Positions 48,012 through 58,663 of a stretch of DNA of 64,000 bases are shown here, in pieces. The DNA is from Pseudomonas putida. Lineage in GTDB: Bacteria > Pseudomonadota > Gammaproteobacteria > Pseudomonadales > Pseudomonadaceae. The translations under genes were made by a program, and so were the position numbers. The stretch covers positions 372,001 to 436,000 of the forward strand of contig NZ_CP011789.1 in NCBI RefSeq assembly GCF_001636055.1. The letters are read 5' to 3'. The notes under the pieces were generated by a model, which searched no databases, was not told the origin of the DNA, and was given only the letters and a program-made list of their open reading frames with translations. Within the stretch, counting starts at the first letter, position 1; each line of letters starts with the position of its first letter.

Positions 48012-49301
48012 TCAGCGCTTGTTGATCAGCAGGTACACCCCGACCAGCAGCCCTACAGCGCACAGGCCAGCCACATAGTAGGCCGGTGCCATCGGGCTGA
48101 ATTTGAGCAGGGCGGTCACCACCATCGGGGTCAGGCCGCCGAAAATGGCGTAGGCGACGTTGTAGGAGAACGACAGCCCGCTGAAGCGCACCACCGCCGG
48201 GAAGGCCTTGACCATCACATAAGGCACCGCGCCAACCAGACCGACGAACAGTCCGGTAAGGGCATACAGCGGGAACAGCAGGTCAGGCCGGGTCGGCAGG
48301 CTGTGGTAGAACGCCCACGACGAAGCCAGCAGCGCCAGGCTGCCGATCACGAACACCCGCCCTGCGCCGAAGCGGTCGGCCAGGCTGCCGGCACCGATGC
48401 ACCCCAGGCTGAGCAGCACGATGGCCAGGCTGTTGGCCTTGAGCGAATCGGTGGGGCTGACGTGATAGAGGCTCTGCAGCAGCGCCGGGGTCATCAGGAT
48501 CACCACCACGATGCCCGCCGACAGCAACCAGGTCAGCAGCATCGACAGGATGATCGCGCCACGGTGGTCGCGCAGTACCGCACGCAGCGGCAGCTCTTCG
48601 GCCAGCGCCTTGCGCTGCTGCATCTCGGCGAACACCGGGGTCTCGTGCAGCCAACGACGCAGATACACGGCGAACAGGCCGAACACACCGCCGAGCAGGA
48701 AGGGGATCCGCCAGGCGTAGTCGGCCACCTCTTCAGGGCTGTAGACGGTGTTGATCAGGGTTGCCACCAGCGACCCCAGCAGGATGCCGGCAGTCAGGCC
48801 GGCAGTCAGGGTGCCGCAGGCATAGCCGGTATTGCGCTCCGGTACGTGCTCGGAGACGAACACCCAGGCGCCCGGCACCTCGCCACCGATGGCGGCGCCC
48901 TGCACCACCCGCATCAACAGCAGCAGGATCGGCGCCCACAGGCCGACCTGTGCATAAGTCGGCAGCAGGCCCATGATCAGGGTGGGCAAGGCCATCATGA
49001 AGATGCTCAGGGTGAACATCTTCTTGCGCCCGAGCAGGTCACCAAAGTGCGCCATGATGATGCCACCCAGCGGGCGCGCCAGATAACCTGCGGCGAAGAT
49101 GCCGAAGGTCTGCATCAGGCGCAGCCATTCGGGCATCTCGGCGGGGAAGAACAGCTTGCCCACCACGGTGGCGAAGAACACGAAGATGATGAAGTCGTAG
49201 AACTCCAGAGCTCCGCCCAAGGCGGACAGTGAGAGGGTCTTGTAGTCACTGCGGGTCAGCGGCCGCGAGGGCTGCTCGATACTGCTCGGCACGGAGGTCA
49301 T
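48012..49301 (-). CDS. MFS transporter (MHS-type)
   Basis: 429 residues from ATG 49301. Twelve hydrophobic segments. N-terminal GALEFYDFIIFVFFATVVGK is the metabolite:H+ symporter (MHS) signature, then DLLGRKKMFTLSI between helices 2 and 3. Similar proteins carry organic acids or osmolytes such as ProP and KgtP; the substrate is unknown. Confidence 0.88.
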   Translation of the reverse strand: MTSVPSSIEQPSRPLTRSDYKTLSLSALGGALEFYDFIIFVFFATVVGKLFFPAEMPEWLRLMQTFGIFAAGYLARPLGGIIMAHFGDLLGRKKMFTLSIFMMALPTLIMGLLPTYAQVGLWAPILLLLMRVVQGAAIGGEVPGAWVFVSEHVPERNTGYACGTLTAGLTAGILLGSLVATLINTVYSPEEVADYAWRIPFLLGGVFGLFAVYLRRWLHETPVFAEMQQRKALAEELPLRAVLRDHRGAIILSMLLTWLLSAGIVVVILMTPALLQSLYHVSPTDSLKANSLAIVLLSLGCIGAGSLADRFGAGRVFVIGSLALLASSWAFYHSLPTRPDLLFPLYALTGLFVGLVGAVPYVMVKAFPAVVRFSGLSFSYNVAYAIFGGLTPMVVTALLKFSPMAPAYYVAGLCAVGLLVGVYLLINKR

Positions 49302-49657
49302 GGATGTTCTCTTATAAGGCAGGCCGCTTGTGCTGCGGCTTGTGGCGCGGGAGTGGGCAAGATAACAAATTGCCGCGCATGGCTCATAGAGGTACAAAAA
49401 CTCTACAGATATTCACCAATGTGCGGTCGTCGCTGGCCGATACCGTCTATATACTGCGCTCTTCGTAGGAAAAGGTTGTTTACGATGTGGGATGTTGTGC
49501 GAAAACGCCGGTCATTATGTTCAGGCGGTTTCGCAGAGTTTCCCTTTGGCCGCCAACCGGAGCGAAATCAGCGTAGTATGTTTCTGGCTGAATCGTTTTT
49601 CAGGGCGTCCGTCACCGCGCCAACCAACGAAGCGTCACGGGTCAGAGGCCCCACGGC
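49302..49657. other. Intergenic region, MFS/thioesterase
   Basis: 356 bp between divergent genes. AT-rich between 49375 and 49500. An AGGAAAAGG ribosome-like site stands before a short ORF at 49485 (separate entry). Otherwise nothing recognisable. Confidence 0.5.
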
Positions 49658-49661
49658 ATGA
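49485..49661 (+). CDS. Possible short upstream ORF overlapping the thioesterase start
   Basis: 58 codons from ATG 49485 to TGA 49659-49661, overlapping the thioesterase ATG by 4 nt (ATGA). Sequence starts MWDVVRKRRSLCSGG, basic, no known similarity. AGGAAAAGG lies 7-15 nt upstream. It may be translated and coupled, or be chance. Confidence 0.3.
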   Translation: MWDVVRKRRSLCSGGFAEFPFGRQPERNQRSMFLAESFFRASVTAPTNEASRVRGPTA

Positions 49662-50056
49662 TTGAGCTCGAACAAGAAGATCCTATCCCGCAGGGCGACC
49701 TGGCCCTTCAGATTACCGCGCTACCGCGCGAAACCAATGGCTTCGGCGATATCTTCGGCGGCTGGCTGGTCGCCCAGATGGACCTGGCCGGTACTGCCAT
49801 GGCCAGCCGCGTGGCTGGCGGCCGTGTGGCCACCGTGGCGATCGATCGCATGGCATTCCTGGTGCCGGTGGCCGTGGGCGCGCAACTGTCCTTCTATACG
49901 CAGACCCTGGAGATCGGCCGCAGCTCGATCCAGATGATGGTCGAGGTCTGGAGCGACGACCCGCTGTCCAGCGAATGGCGCAAGGTCACCGAAGCGGTGT
50001 TCGTTTTCGTGGCCATCGACGGCAGTGGCCGCACCCGCTCCGTACCTCGTCGCTGA
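49658..50056 (+). CDS. Acyl-CoA thioesterase (YciA-like)
   Basis: 132 residues, hot-dog fold. NGFGDIFGGWLVAQMDLAG holds the catalytic Asp of this family; VAIDRMAFLVPVAVGAQLS is also typical. Hydrolyses short to medium acyl-CoA. Followed by the mutarotase gene 72 bp later. Confidence 0.92.
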   Translation: MIELEQEDPIPQGDLALQITALPRETNGFGDIFGGWLVAQMDLAGTAMASRVAGGRVATVAIDRMAFLVPVAVGAQLSFYTQTLEIGRSSIQMMVEVWSDDPLSSEWRKVTEAVFVFVAIDGSGRTRSVPRR

Positions 50057-50128
50057 GCCCGGCGCGCGGTAAACTCGTTGCAGGCTTCGAGGTCCAACGG
50101 CCTCACCTGCAATCAACGAGACGAGCGC

Positions 50129-51025
50129 ATGGCAACCTTCAAGGTCGACACCGAGCAACACGGCGAACTCAACTGCTGGCGCATCACCAGCCGGCATGCC
50201 GAACTCCTCATCGCCCAGCAGGGCGCGCAGATTCTCAGCTACCAGCCCATCGGTGACGAGCCCCTGCTGTGGCTCAGTGACCAGGCGATCTTCCGCCAGG
50301 GCAAGTCGGTACGCGCCGGTGTGCCGGTATGCTGGCCATGGTTCAGCAACTTCCAGCGCAATCCCGATTCGGTCAAGGCCATGTACCACGGCAGCGAGGC
50401 ACCGGCCCACGGCCTGGCGCGCGGACGCGACTGGCAGTTGCTTGGCGTCGAGGAAGTCGGTGAAAACCTGCGTATCGAGTTCGACCTGCCCGAGGCTCAA
50501 GGCCAACTGCCAGACTGGCCACACAAGGTCGAGCTGCGCCTGCTGATCGAGCTCGGCGAACAACTGCACGTTTCGCTTTGCAGCCGCAACCTGGGCGATG
50601 CCAGCGTCACGCTCAGCCAGGCACTGCACAGCTACTTTGCCGTCAGCGATGTACGCCAGGTGCACGTGGAAGGCGTCGAGGGGCTGCCCTATATCGAGAC
50701 CCTGGAGGGCTGGGAGCAGCGCACCCAGCAAGGCAAGCTGGGCTTTGCCGGCGAGACCGACCGCATCTACCTGAACGCTCCCGAGCGCCTGGCGATCGTC
50801 GACCCACAATGGAAGCGGCGCATCACCTTGAACGCCACCGGCTCACGCAGTGCAGTGATCTGGAACCCTTGGACCGACCGCGCCCGCGAGCTGCCCGACA
50901 TGGCCGACGACGGCTGGCAGCGGATGCTGTGCGTGGAGACGGCGAATGTGTGGGATGACGTGGTGGAACTCAAGCCTGGAGCCAGCCATGTGCTGGGGGT
51001 GGTGATTGGCCGCGAAGCGCTCTGA
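50129..51025 (+). CDS. D-hexose-6-phosphate mutarotase
   Basis: 298 residues from ATG 50129. Aldose 1-epimerase (YeaD) family: AGVPVCWPWFSNFQRNPDSV, PAHGLARGRDWQLL with the catalytic His, and TLSQALHSYFAVSDV with a second His. Interconverts anomers of glucose 6-phosphate or related sugars. Confidence 0.9.
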   Translation: MATFKVDTEQHGELNCWRITSRHAELLIAQQGAQILSYQPIGDEPLLWLSDQAIFRQGKSVRAGVPVCWPWFSNFQRNPDSVKAMYHGSEAPAHGLARGRDWQLLGVEEVGENLRIEFDLPEAQGQLPDWPHKVELRLLIELGEQLHVSLCSRNLGDASVTLSQALHSYFAVSDVRQVHVEGVEGLPYIETLEGWEQRTQQGKLGFAGETDRIYLNAPERLAIVDPQWKRRITLNATGSRSAVIWNPWTDRARELPDMADDGWQRMLCVETANVWDDVVELKPGASHVLGVVIGREAL

Positions 51026-51065
51026 TTCGACAGGACACCGCGCTGTCCGTAGGAGCGGGTCGGGC

Positions 51066-51599
51066 TCAAAGATCGGCGTCCTCGACCACCCTCACCTTCC
51101 CCGCGTCCAGCGCATAGGCCGCATCAGCCAGGTCATTGCTGACCTTCTCGATCTTCAGCGTACCGGTCACCCACAGCGGCGTGTAGATATCGGCGATCTT
51201 CAGCCCTTTCGGGTAGCGCACCAGCACCAGCTGGTTCGGCGGAGGCGGCGGCACGTGGATGCAGGCCCCCGGATAAGGCACGAGGAAGAACAAGGTGCTG
51301 TTGCCCTTGGCATCGCTCTCCAGCGGCACAGGATAGCCGCCCAGGCGGATCTGCTTGCCGTTCATGGCCGCCACGGTCTTGGTCGAATACATCACCGCCG
51401 GCAGGCCCTGGCTTTGCTTCAGGCCGCCCTTGGCGGTGAAGGTGCCCATGGCTTCGGGGGAGTTGTGATCGATCTCGGGCATCTGTTCGAGAGCCTTCTG
51501 GTCCGACTTGGGCATCAACTCCAGCCAGTCGGTTTCGGGCAGCTCGGCATGGGCCAGGGTGCTGGCCAGCAACAAGGGAAGAAGGAATAACGCACGCAT
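51066..51599 (-). CDS. DUF3299 secreted protein
   Basis: 177 residues from ATG 51599. Signal peptide LFLLPLLLASTLAHA. Conserved GGYPVPLESDAKGNSTLFFL and LVPYPGACIHVPPPPPNQLV of DUF3299. Periplasmic, function unknown. Convergent with the mutarotase gene; a diverged REP-like sequence (GTAGGAGCGGGTCGGGCTC) lies between them near 51050. Confidence 0.85.
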   Translation of the reverse strand: MRALFLLPLLLASTLAHAELPETDWLELMPKSDQKALEQMPEIDHNSPEAMGTFTAKGGLKQSQGLPAVMYSTKTVAAMNGKQIRLGGYPVPLESDAKGNSTLFFLVPYPGACIHVPPPPPNQLVLVRYPKGLKIADIYTPLWVTGTLKIEKVSNDLADAAYALDAGKVRVVEDADL

Positions 51600-51647
51600 G
51601 GCAATGCTCGGCAACTCAAGTGAATTGCCGCGCATTCTAGCCTGTGT

Positions 51648-51893
51648 TCAGCGCTTCTTGATGAATCCGTAGATCACCAGCAGCACGATGGCGCCAACCA
51701 GGGCACCGAAGAAGCCCGCCGCCTGTCCGGCCTGGTAGATACCCAGGGCCTGCCCGCCATAGGTGGCCACCAGGGAGCCGGCGATGCCGAGCAGAATGGT
51801 CATGATCCAGCCCATGCTGTCGTCCCCGGGTTTCAGGAAACGCGCCAGCAAGCCGACGATCAGGCCGATGAAGATGGTTCCGATGATGCCCAT
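51648..51893 (-). CDS. GlsB/YeaQ/YmgE stress-response membrane protein
   Basis: 81 residues, start ATG 51893 with GGAGGG nearby. Three hydrophobic segments: MGIIGTIFIGLIVGLLARFL, IMTILLGIAGSLVATY and GALVGAIVLLVIYGF. Transglycosylase-associated family; function unclear. Confidence 0.9.
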   Translation of the reverse strand: MGIIGTIFIGLIVGLLARFLKPGDDSMGWIMTILLGIAGSLVATYGGQALGIYQAGQAAGFFGALVGAIVLLVIYGFIKKR

Positions 51894-51919
51894 GGCAATC
51901 CCTCCACAGTAAAGATGGA

Positions 51920-51952
51920 ACACGCCAAAGCCTAGACAGCGCTTTGGCGTGT
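51920..51952 (-). terminator. Hairpin after purK
   Basis: ACACGCCAAAGC paired with GCTTTGGCGTGT (12 bp, 9-nt loop), 38 bp past the purK stop and before the YeaQ-like gene. Tail is T-moderate (TTCCATCTTT). Confidence 0.6.
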
Positions 51953-51989
51953 TGCCATCTCAGAGGGCCTGCTGCAGGCAGAAGTTCGA

Positions 51990-53072
51990 TCAGCCGACGA
52001 TCAACGCCTCTACTTCGGCGATCTTGGCCTTGAGCGTGACCATGTCCTTGCAGCGCAGGGTGGCGTGACCGACCTTGCGCCCCGCCTTGAACGCCTTGCC
52101 ATAGTGATGCAGGTGGCAGTCGTCGATGGCCACGACCTTGTCGACCGCAGGCACTTCGCCGATGAAGTTGAGCATGGCGCTCTCGCCGACCTTGGCCGTC
52201 GAGCCCAGCGGCAGGCCGGCGACGGCCCGCAGGTGGTTCTCGAACTGGCTGCACTCGGCGCCTTCGATGGTCCAGTGCCCGGAGTTGTGCACGCGCGGGG
52301 CGATCTCGTTGGCCTTGAGGCCACCGTCGACCTCGAAGAACTCGAACGCCATCACGCCAACATAGTCGAGCTTGTGCAGCACACGGCCGACGTAATCCTC
52401 AGCCAGCGCCTGCAGTGGATGCGCATCGCTTGCCACCGACAGGCGCAGGATGCCGCTGTCATGAGTGTTGTGCACCAGCGGATAGAAGCGCGTCTCGCCA
52501 TCGCGGGCTCGCACGGCAACCAGCGAGACTTCGCCGGTGAACGGCACGAAGCCTTCCAGCAGGCAAGGGACGCTGCCCAGCTCGGCGAAGGTGCCGACCA
52601 CGTCCTCTGGCTTGCGCAGGACCTTCTGGCCCTTGCCGTCATAACCCAGGGTGCGGGTCTTGAGCACGGCCGGCAGGCCGATGCTGGCCACTGCCGCGTC
52701 GAGGTCATCCTGCGAAAGGATGTCGGCGAAGGCCGGGGTCGGAATGCCCAGGTCGCGGAACATGCTCTTCTCGAACAGGCGATCGCGCGCGATGCGCAGG
52801 GCTTCGGCGCTTGGGTAGACCGGCACGAACTGCGACAGGAAGGCCACGGTTTCCGCGGGGACGCTCTCGAACTCGAAGGTCACCAGGTCGACTTCGTCGG
52901 CCAGTTGGCGCAGGTGGTCCTGGTCGCCGTAGTCGGCACGCAGGTGCTCGCCCAGGGGGGCGGCGCAGGCGTCCGGTGCCGGGTCGAGGAAGGCGAAGTT
53001 CATGCCCAGCGGAGTGCCCGCCAGGGCCAGCATGCGACCCAGTTGGCCGCCACCGATTACACCGATCTTCAT
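51990..53072 (-). CDS. purK: 5-(carboxyamino)imidazole ribonucleotide synthase
   Basis: 360 residues from ATG 53072. ATP-grasp enzyme of purine synthesis (AIR + HCO3- + ATP to N5-CAIR). MKIGVIGGGQLGRMLALAGT, VKTRTLGYDGKGQ-like segment (VLKTRTLGYDGKGQKVLR), and FEVDGGLKANEIAPRVHNSG. It lies 10 bp after purE. Confidence 0.97.
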   Translation of the reverse strand: MKIGVIGGGQLGRMLALAGTPLGMNFAFLDPAPDACAAPLGEHLRADYGDQDHLRQLADEVDLVTFEFESVPAETVAFLSQFVPVYPSAEALRIARDRLFEKSMFRDLGIPTPAFADILSQDDLDAAVASIGLPAVLKTRTLGYDGKGQKVLRKPEDVVGTFAELGSVPCLLEGFVPFTGEVSLVAVRARDGETRFYPLVHNTHDSGILRLSVASDAHPLQALAEDYVGRVLHKLDYVGVMAFEFFEVDGGLKANEIAPRVHNSGHWTIEGAECSQFENHLRAVAGLPLGSTAKVGESAMLNFIGEVPAVDKVVAIDDCHLHHYGKAFKAGRKVGHATLRCKDMVTLKAKIAEVEALIVG

Positions 53073-53082
53073 GTCGTGAGCC

Positions 53083-53570
<488 letters not shown>

Positions 53571-53574
<4 letters not shown>

Positions 53575-53663
53575 CGTCGAGCCTCTTCGCTTGTGCGCCC
53601 TTGGGCGCCGTCAAAAAACAACAAGCCACGCGGGACGACCGGCGTGGCTTGTTTGCTGATCAT
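53571..53663 (-). CDS. Possible purE leader ORF
   Basis: 30 codons from ATG 53663 to TGA 53571-53573, overlapping the purE ATG (ATGA). It starts [18 protein letters not shown] terminator hairpin lies inside it. No strong ribosome site is seen. Whether it is translated is unknown. Confidence 0.4.
53613..53652 (-). terminator. Terminator inside the purE leader
   Basis: On the minus strand ACAAGCCACGC pairs with GCGTGGCTTGT around a 10-nt loop (ggtcgtcccg region), followed by TTGTTTTTT. It sits 39 bp before the purE start and downstream of a TATACT (53694-53699). It can serve as attenuator for purEK or as terminator of the upstream LysR gene. Confidence 0.75.
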
Positions 53664-53693
53664 GACCGGATCGATCCAGTCGAGGGGCCGCGC

Positions 53694-53699
53694 AGTATA
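53694..53699 (-). promoter_or_regulatory. purE: Possible -10 of purEK
   Basis: TATACT on the minus strand, between the LysR stop and the leader terminator. No clear -35 is seen. TAACGTTA 7-14 bp upstream is palindromic. Confidence 0.4.
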
Positions 53700-53746
53700 C
53701 CGTAACGTTAGGCATTCGAGGCACCCCTGGCGACCAACTGTCGGCC

Positions 53747-54688
53747 TTATTTTTCGGGGCTTTGACTGACTTTCGAGTCAACTGCGCCCGCCAGCGCTCC
53801 ACCTTCGAGCTTGCGCCACAGCAGGCGCACGTTCGCCTTGCGCACCAGGGCGCAGCGGTAGAGGCGAATCTCCAGCGGCACGTGCCACTGGCTGGAGCCG
53901 CAGATCGCCAGCTCACCACGCTCCAGCTCGCCGCGCATCGACAGGCGCGGCACCCAGGCGATACCCATGCCTTCGAGCGCCATGCTCTTGAGACTGTCGG
54001 CCATCGCCGTTTCGTACACCGTGGTGTAGCGCAGGTTGCGCTGGCGCAGCAGCAGGCTGACGGATCGCCCGAGGAATGCCCCTGCGCTGTAGGCCAGAAG
54101 CGGCACGCTGCCCTCGCCTTCCAGGTCGAACAGCGGCTTGCCATCGGCCCCGACGGCACAGACTGGCAGCATTTCGGTGGTGCCCATGTGCAACGATGGG
54201 AAGATCTCGGCATCCATCTGCAAGGCGGCGTCAGGGTCGTAAAAGGCCAGCATCAGGTCACAGCCACCTTCCCTCAAGGCATGCACTGCATCGCCCACGT
54301 TGGTGGCCACCAGGCGGGTGGCGATGTTCATGCCGTCGTTGCGCAACTGGGCCACCCAGCGCGGGAAGAAGCCGGACGCCAGCGAGTGCGCCGCCGCAAC
54401 CTGGACCACCTCGCCCTGACCACCTTCCAGATGATGTAAATGGCGGAGAACTTCGCTCAACTGGTCGACAACGGTACGCGCGGTAACGAGAAACAGCTGA
54501 CCCGCCTCAGTCAGCTCTATCGGCGTGCGGGAACGATTCACCAAGGTCAGCCCCAATGCCGCTTCCAGGCTGCGGATGCGTCGACTGAAGGCCGGCTGCG
54601 TCACGAAGCGGCGCTCCGCCGCCTGGGAAAAACTGCGTGTGGAGGCCAGAGCACTGAAGTCTTCCAGCCACTTGCTTTCAAGGTTCAT
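53747..54688 (-). CDS. LysR-family regulator
   Basis: 313 residues from ATG 54688 (GGAG 7 nt upstream). HTH in ESKWLEDFSALASTRSFSQA, then FVTQPAFSRRIRSLEAALGL, and an effector domain. Divergent from aspA, so it may regulate aspartase; not proven. Confidence 0.85.
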   Translation of the reverse strand: MNLESKWLEDFSALASTRSFSQAAERRFVTQPAFSRRIRSLEAALGLTLVNRSRTPIELTEAGQLFLVTARTVVDQLSEVLRHLHHLEGGQGEVVQVAAAHSLASGFFPRWVAQLRNDGMNIATRLVATNVGDAVHALREGGCDLMLAFYDPDAALQMDAEIFPSLHMGTTEMLPVCAVGADGKPLFDLEGEGSVPLLAYSAGAFLGRSVSLLLRQRNLRYTTVYETAMADSLKSMALEGMGIAWVPRLSMRGELERGELAICGSSQWHVPLEIRLYRCALVRKANVRLLWRKLEGGALAGAVDSKVSQSPEK

Positions 54689-54869
54689 CGAGAAGCTCCG
54701 CAGGCGTGCACCAAAATGGAACACGCTCGATTGTCAATCGGCGTCACATCAAACCGTATGCCGTTTGTGCATAGGTTAGCGTCTAACAGCATTGGCCGCA
54801 AAATCTGCCGAGGCCTAGGATTGGCGGCATTCCGGCAGGTGCCGGGTTTAAATCGAGATGATATCCGTC

Positions 54870-56294
54870 ATGTCCTCCGCTGCATCGTTCCGCGTCGAAA
54901 AAGACCTGCTTGGTACCCTTGAAGTCCCTGCCGATGCCTACTACGGCATCCAGACTCTGCGCGCTGCCAACAACTTCCACCTCTCCGGCGTTCCGCTGTC
55001 GCACTACCCGAAACTGGTAGTCGGCCTGGCGATGGTCAAGCAGGCCGCTGCTGACGCCAACCGTGAGCTGGGGCACCTGAGCGATGCCAAGCACGCCGCC
55101 ATCAGCGAGGCCTGTGCCCGCCTGATCCGTGGCGACTTCCACGAGCAGTTCGTGGTGGACATGATCCAGGGCGGTGCTGGTACTTCTACCAACATGAACG
55201 CCAACGAGGTCATCGCCAACATCGCACTGGAGGCCATGGGTCACCAGAAGGGTGAGTACCAGTACCTGCACCCGAACAACGATGTGAACATGGCGCAGTC
55301 GACCAACGACGCCTACCCGACCGCCATCCGCCTCGGCCTGCTGCTGGGCCACGACGCCCTGCTGGCCAGCCTCGACAGCCTGATCCAGGCTTTCGCTGCC
55401 AAAGGTGAAGAGTTCAGCCACGTACTGAAGATGGGCCGTACCCAGCTTCAGGACGCCGTGCCGATGACCCTGGGCCAGGAATTCCGTGCCTTCGCCACCA
55501 CCATGACCGAAGACCTCAACCGTCTGCGTTCGCTGGCGCCGGAACTGCTCACCGAAATCAACCTGGGCGGCACCGCCATCGGCACCGGCATCAACGCCGA
55601 CCCGGGCTACCAGGCCCTGGCGGTACAACGCCTGGCAGCCATCAGCGGCCAGCCGCTGGTTCCGGCGGCCGACCTGATCGAAGCCACCTCCGACATGGGC
55701 GCTTTCGTGCTGTTCTCCGGCATGCTCAAGCGCACCGCGGTCAAGCTGTCGAAGATCTGCAACGACCTGCGCCTGCTGTCCAGCGGCCCGCGCACCGGCA
55801 TCAACGAGATCAACCTGCCGGCGCGCCAGCCAGGCAGCTCGATCATGCCAGGCAAGGTCAACCCGGTTATCCCGGAAGCGGTCAACCAAGTCGCCTTCGC
55901 CATCATGGGCAACGACCTGGCCCTGACCGTCGCCGCCGAAGGTGGCCAGCTGCAGCTGAACGTGATGGAACCGCTGATCGCCTACAAGATCTTCGACTCG
56001 ATCCGCCTGCTGCAACGCGCCATGGACATGCTGCGCGAACACTGCATCGTCGGTATCACTGCCAACGAACAGCGCTGCCGTGAACTGGTCGAGCACTCGA
56101 TCGGCCTGGTCACCGCCTTGAACCCGTACATCGGCTACGAAAACGCCACCCGTATCGCCCGCGTCGCCCTGGAAACCGGCCGCGGCGTGCTGGAACTGGT
56201 GCGCGAAGAGAAGCTGCTGGACGAAGCGATGCTCAACGACATCCTGCGCCCAGAAAACATGATCGCTCCACGTCTGGTTCCGCTGAAGGCGTAA
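54870..56294 (+). CDS. aspA: Aspartate ammonia-lyase
   Basis: 474 residues from ATG 54870 (another ATG four codons earlier). Converts aspartate to fumarate and ammonia. Fumarase/aspartase signature GSSIMPGKVNPVIPEAVNQV, plus GTSTNMNANEVIANIALEAM and PNNDVNMAQSTNDAYPTAIR. A strong terminator follows. Confidence 0.97.
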   Translation: MSSAASFRVEKDLLGTLEVPADAYYGIQTLRAANNFHLSGVPLSHYPKLVVGLAMVKQAAADANRELGHLSDAKHAAISEACARLIRGDFHEQFVVDMIQGGAGTSTNMNANEVIANIALEAMGHQKGEYQYLHPNNDVNMAQSTNDAYPTAIRLGLLLGHDALLASLDSLIQAFAAKGEEFSHVLKMGRTQLQDAVPMTLGQEFRAFATTMTEDLNRLRSLAPELLTEINLGGTAIGTGINADPGYQALAVQRLAAISGQPLVPAADLIEATSDMGAFVLFSGMLKRTAVKLSKICNDLRLLSSGPRTGINEINLPARQPGSSIMPGKVNPVIPEAVNQVAFAIMGNDLALTVAAEGGQLQLNVMEPLIAYKIFDSIRLLQRAMDMLREHCIVGITANEQRCRELVEHSIGLVTALNPYIGYENATRIARVALETGRGVLELVREEKLLDEAMLNDILRPENMIAPRLVPLKA

Positions 56295-56351
56295 CCCGAA
56301 CGCTGCAACCTGTCTCACCAGGTCGAGGGACTAGACACCTCTCAACCTTTC

Positions 56352-56385
56352 AAGGGCCCGAGCGCACGCTCCGGGCCCTTTTTTT
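56352..56385 (+). terminator. Intrinsic terminator of aspA
   Basis: AAGGGCCCGAGCG-CA-CGCTCCGGGCCCTT (with one bulge) followed by a T-run. Confidence 0.92.
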
Positions 56386-56460
56386 ATACCCAGCACCGGC
56401 AAACGGTTCCCGGCACACTCCTTGCTCGATAATGCCCCTCACCCCCACGGGATGCCGAGC

Positions 56461-57453
56461 ATGCTGCACAGCCACCTCACCACCCTCAACGCAGTTTCGT
56501 TGATTCTCAACGTCTTCCAGGAAGAGGGCTGTACCGCCTCGCAACTGCTCGCCGGCAGCGGCATAGGCCCGGCAGACCTGGGCCATCCCGATGCACGCAT
56601 CACCACCCAGCAAGAGCTGCAGGTGTGTGCCAATGCAGTCGCCCGACGCGAGGAGATCGGCCTGGAGCTGGGGCGGCGGATGCATGTGTCGTGCTACGGC
56701 ATGCTCGGTTACGCCTTGCTCTCGAGTGCCACTTTGGGTGACGCCCTGCGCTTGGCGCTGCGTTATCCGGCACTGCTGGGAACAATCTTCCAGTTGCGCC
56801 TGGTCGACGATGGCCAGCGTGTCTGGCTGAGCGCCAGCGATTATCGCGAGGGGCCAGCACTGGCAGCGTTCAATGCCGAATTCTGCCTGGTCTCGCTGAA
56901 AGTCATCTGCGATGACCTGCTTGGCCGGCCGCTACCCTTGCTGGCGGCACGCTTCGAACACGCACGCCCTGCCTACCATCTGCTCTACGCCGGTGCATTC
57001 CCCTGCCCGACGGGCTTCGAATCGCGAGACAACGCCTTTGCCTTCGAACGGCGCTGGCTCGATATGCCACTGCCCCTGGCCGACCCCATCACCCACAAAG
57101 CCATGGCCGAACGCTGCAGGCGCCTGAACCTGGAGTTCACTGGTCGCCAAGCCTGGCTGGGGCGCATTCGCCAGCTGCTGATGCAGCAGCTCGATGCGGC
57201 ACCTGGGCTCGAGGGCCTGGCGCGGCAGATGAACTGCTCGTCGCGCACCTTGCGGCGACACTTGCAGGCGTTGGGCAGCAGTTATCAACAGCTGCTCGAT
57301 GAGCTGCGCTTCGAACGGGCCAAACAGTTGCTCGCCGAAGACCAGATGCCGATCTACCGGATCGCCGAAACCCTTGGATTCAGCGAGACGGCAAGCTTCC
57401 GGCACGCGTTCCAGCGCTGGAGTGGCGTGGCGCCCAGCCATTTTCGGGGGTAG
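56461..57453 (+). CDS. AraC-family regulator with arabinose-binding-like domain
   Basis: 330 residues from ATG 56461 (GGGA 8 nt upstream); starts at 56422 (TTG) and 56452 are also in frame. N-terminal Arabinose_bd-like domain (about 20-200) and C-terminal AraC HTH (about 235-325: LARQMNCSSRTLRRHLQALG, FERAKQLLAEDQMPIYRIAE, TASFRHAFQRWSG). Located upstream of the deacetylase, which it may regulate. Confidence 0.87.
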   Translation: MLHSHLTTLNAVSLILNVFQEEGCTASQLLAGSGIGPADLGHPDARITTQQELQVCANAVARREEIGLELGRRMHVSCYGMLGYALLSSATLGDALRLALRYPALLGTIFQLRLVDDGQRVWLSASDYREGPALAAFNAEFCLVSLKVICDDLLGRPLPLLAARFEHARPAYHLLYAGAFPCPTGFESRDNAFAFERRWLDMPLPLADPITHKAMAERCRRLNLEFTGRQAWLGRIRQLLMQQLDAAPGLEGLARQMNCSSRTLRRHLQALGSSYQQLLDELRFERAKQLLAEDQMPIYRIAETLGFSETASFRHAFQRWSGVAPSHFRG

Positions 57454-57620
57454 TCGGCACCCGTCCAGCCGCGGGGCAATAGGCCGGAAATATCCCCAAA
57501 CCACCCGATCCGGCCATCGCCAGTGGCCATATCGATCCCCTTTTGGCCGTTTGCAACGTTCTCTCCACCTGGCCCGCCCACCACAATGGACCCACGCCAG
57601 TCACCTTCGGAGAACAACAA

Positions 57621-58661
<1,041 letters not shown>

Positions 58662-58663
58662 TC

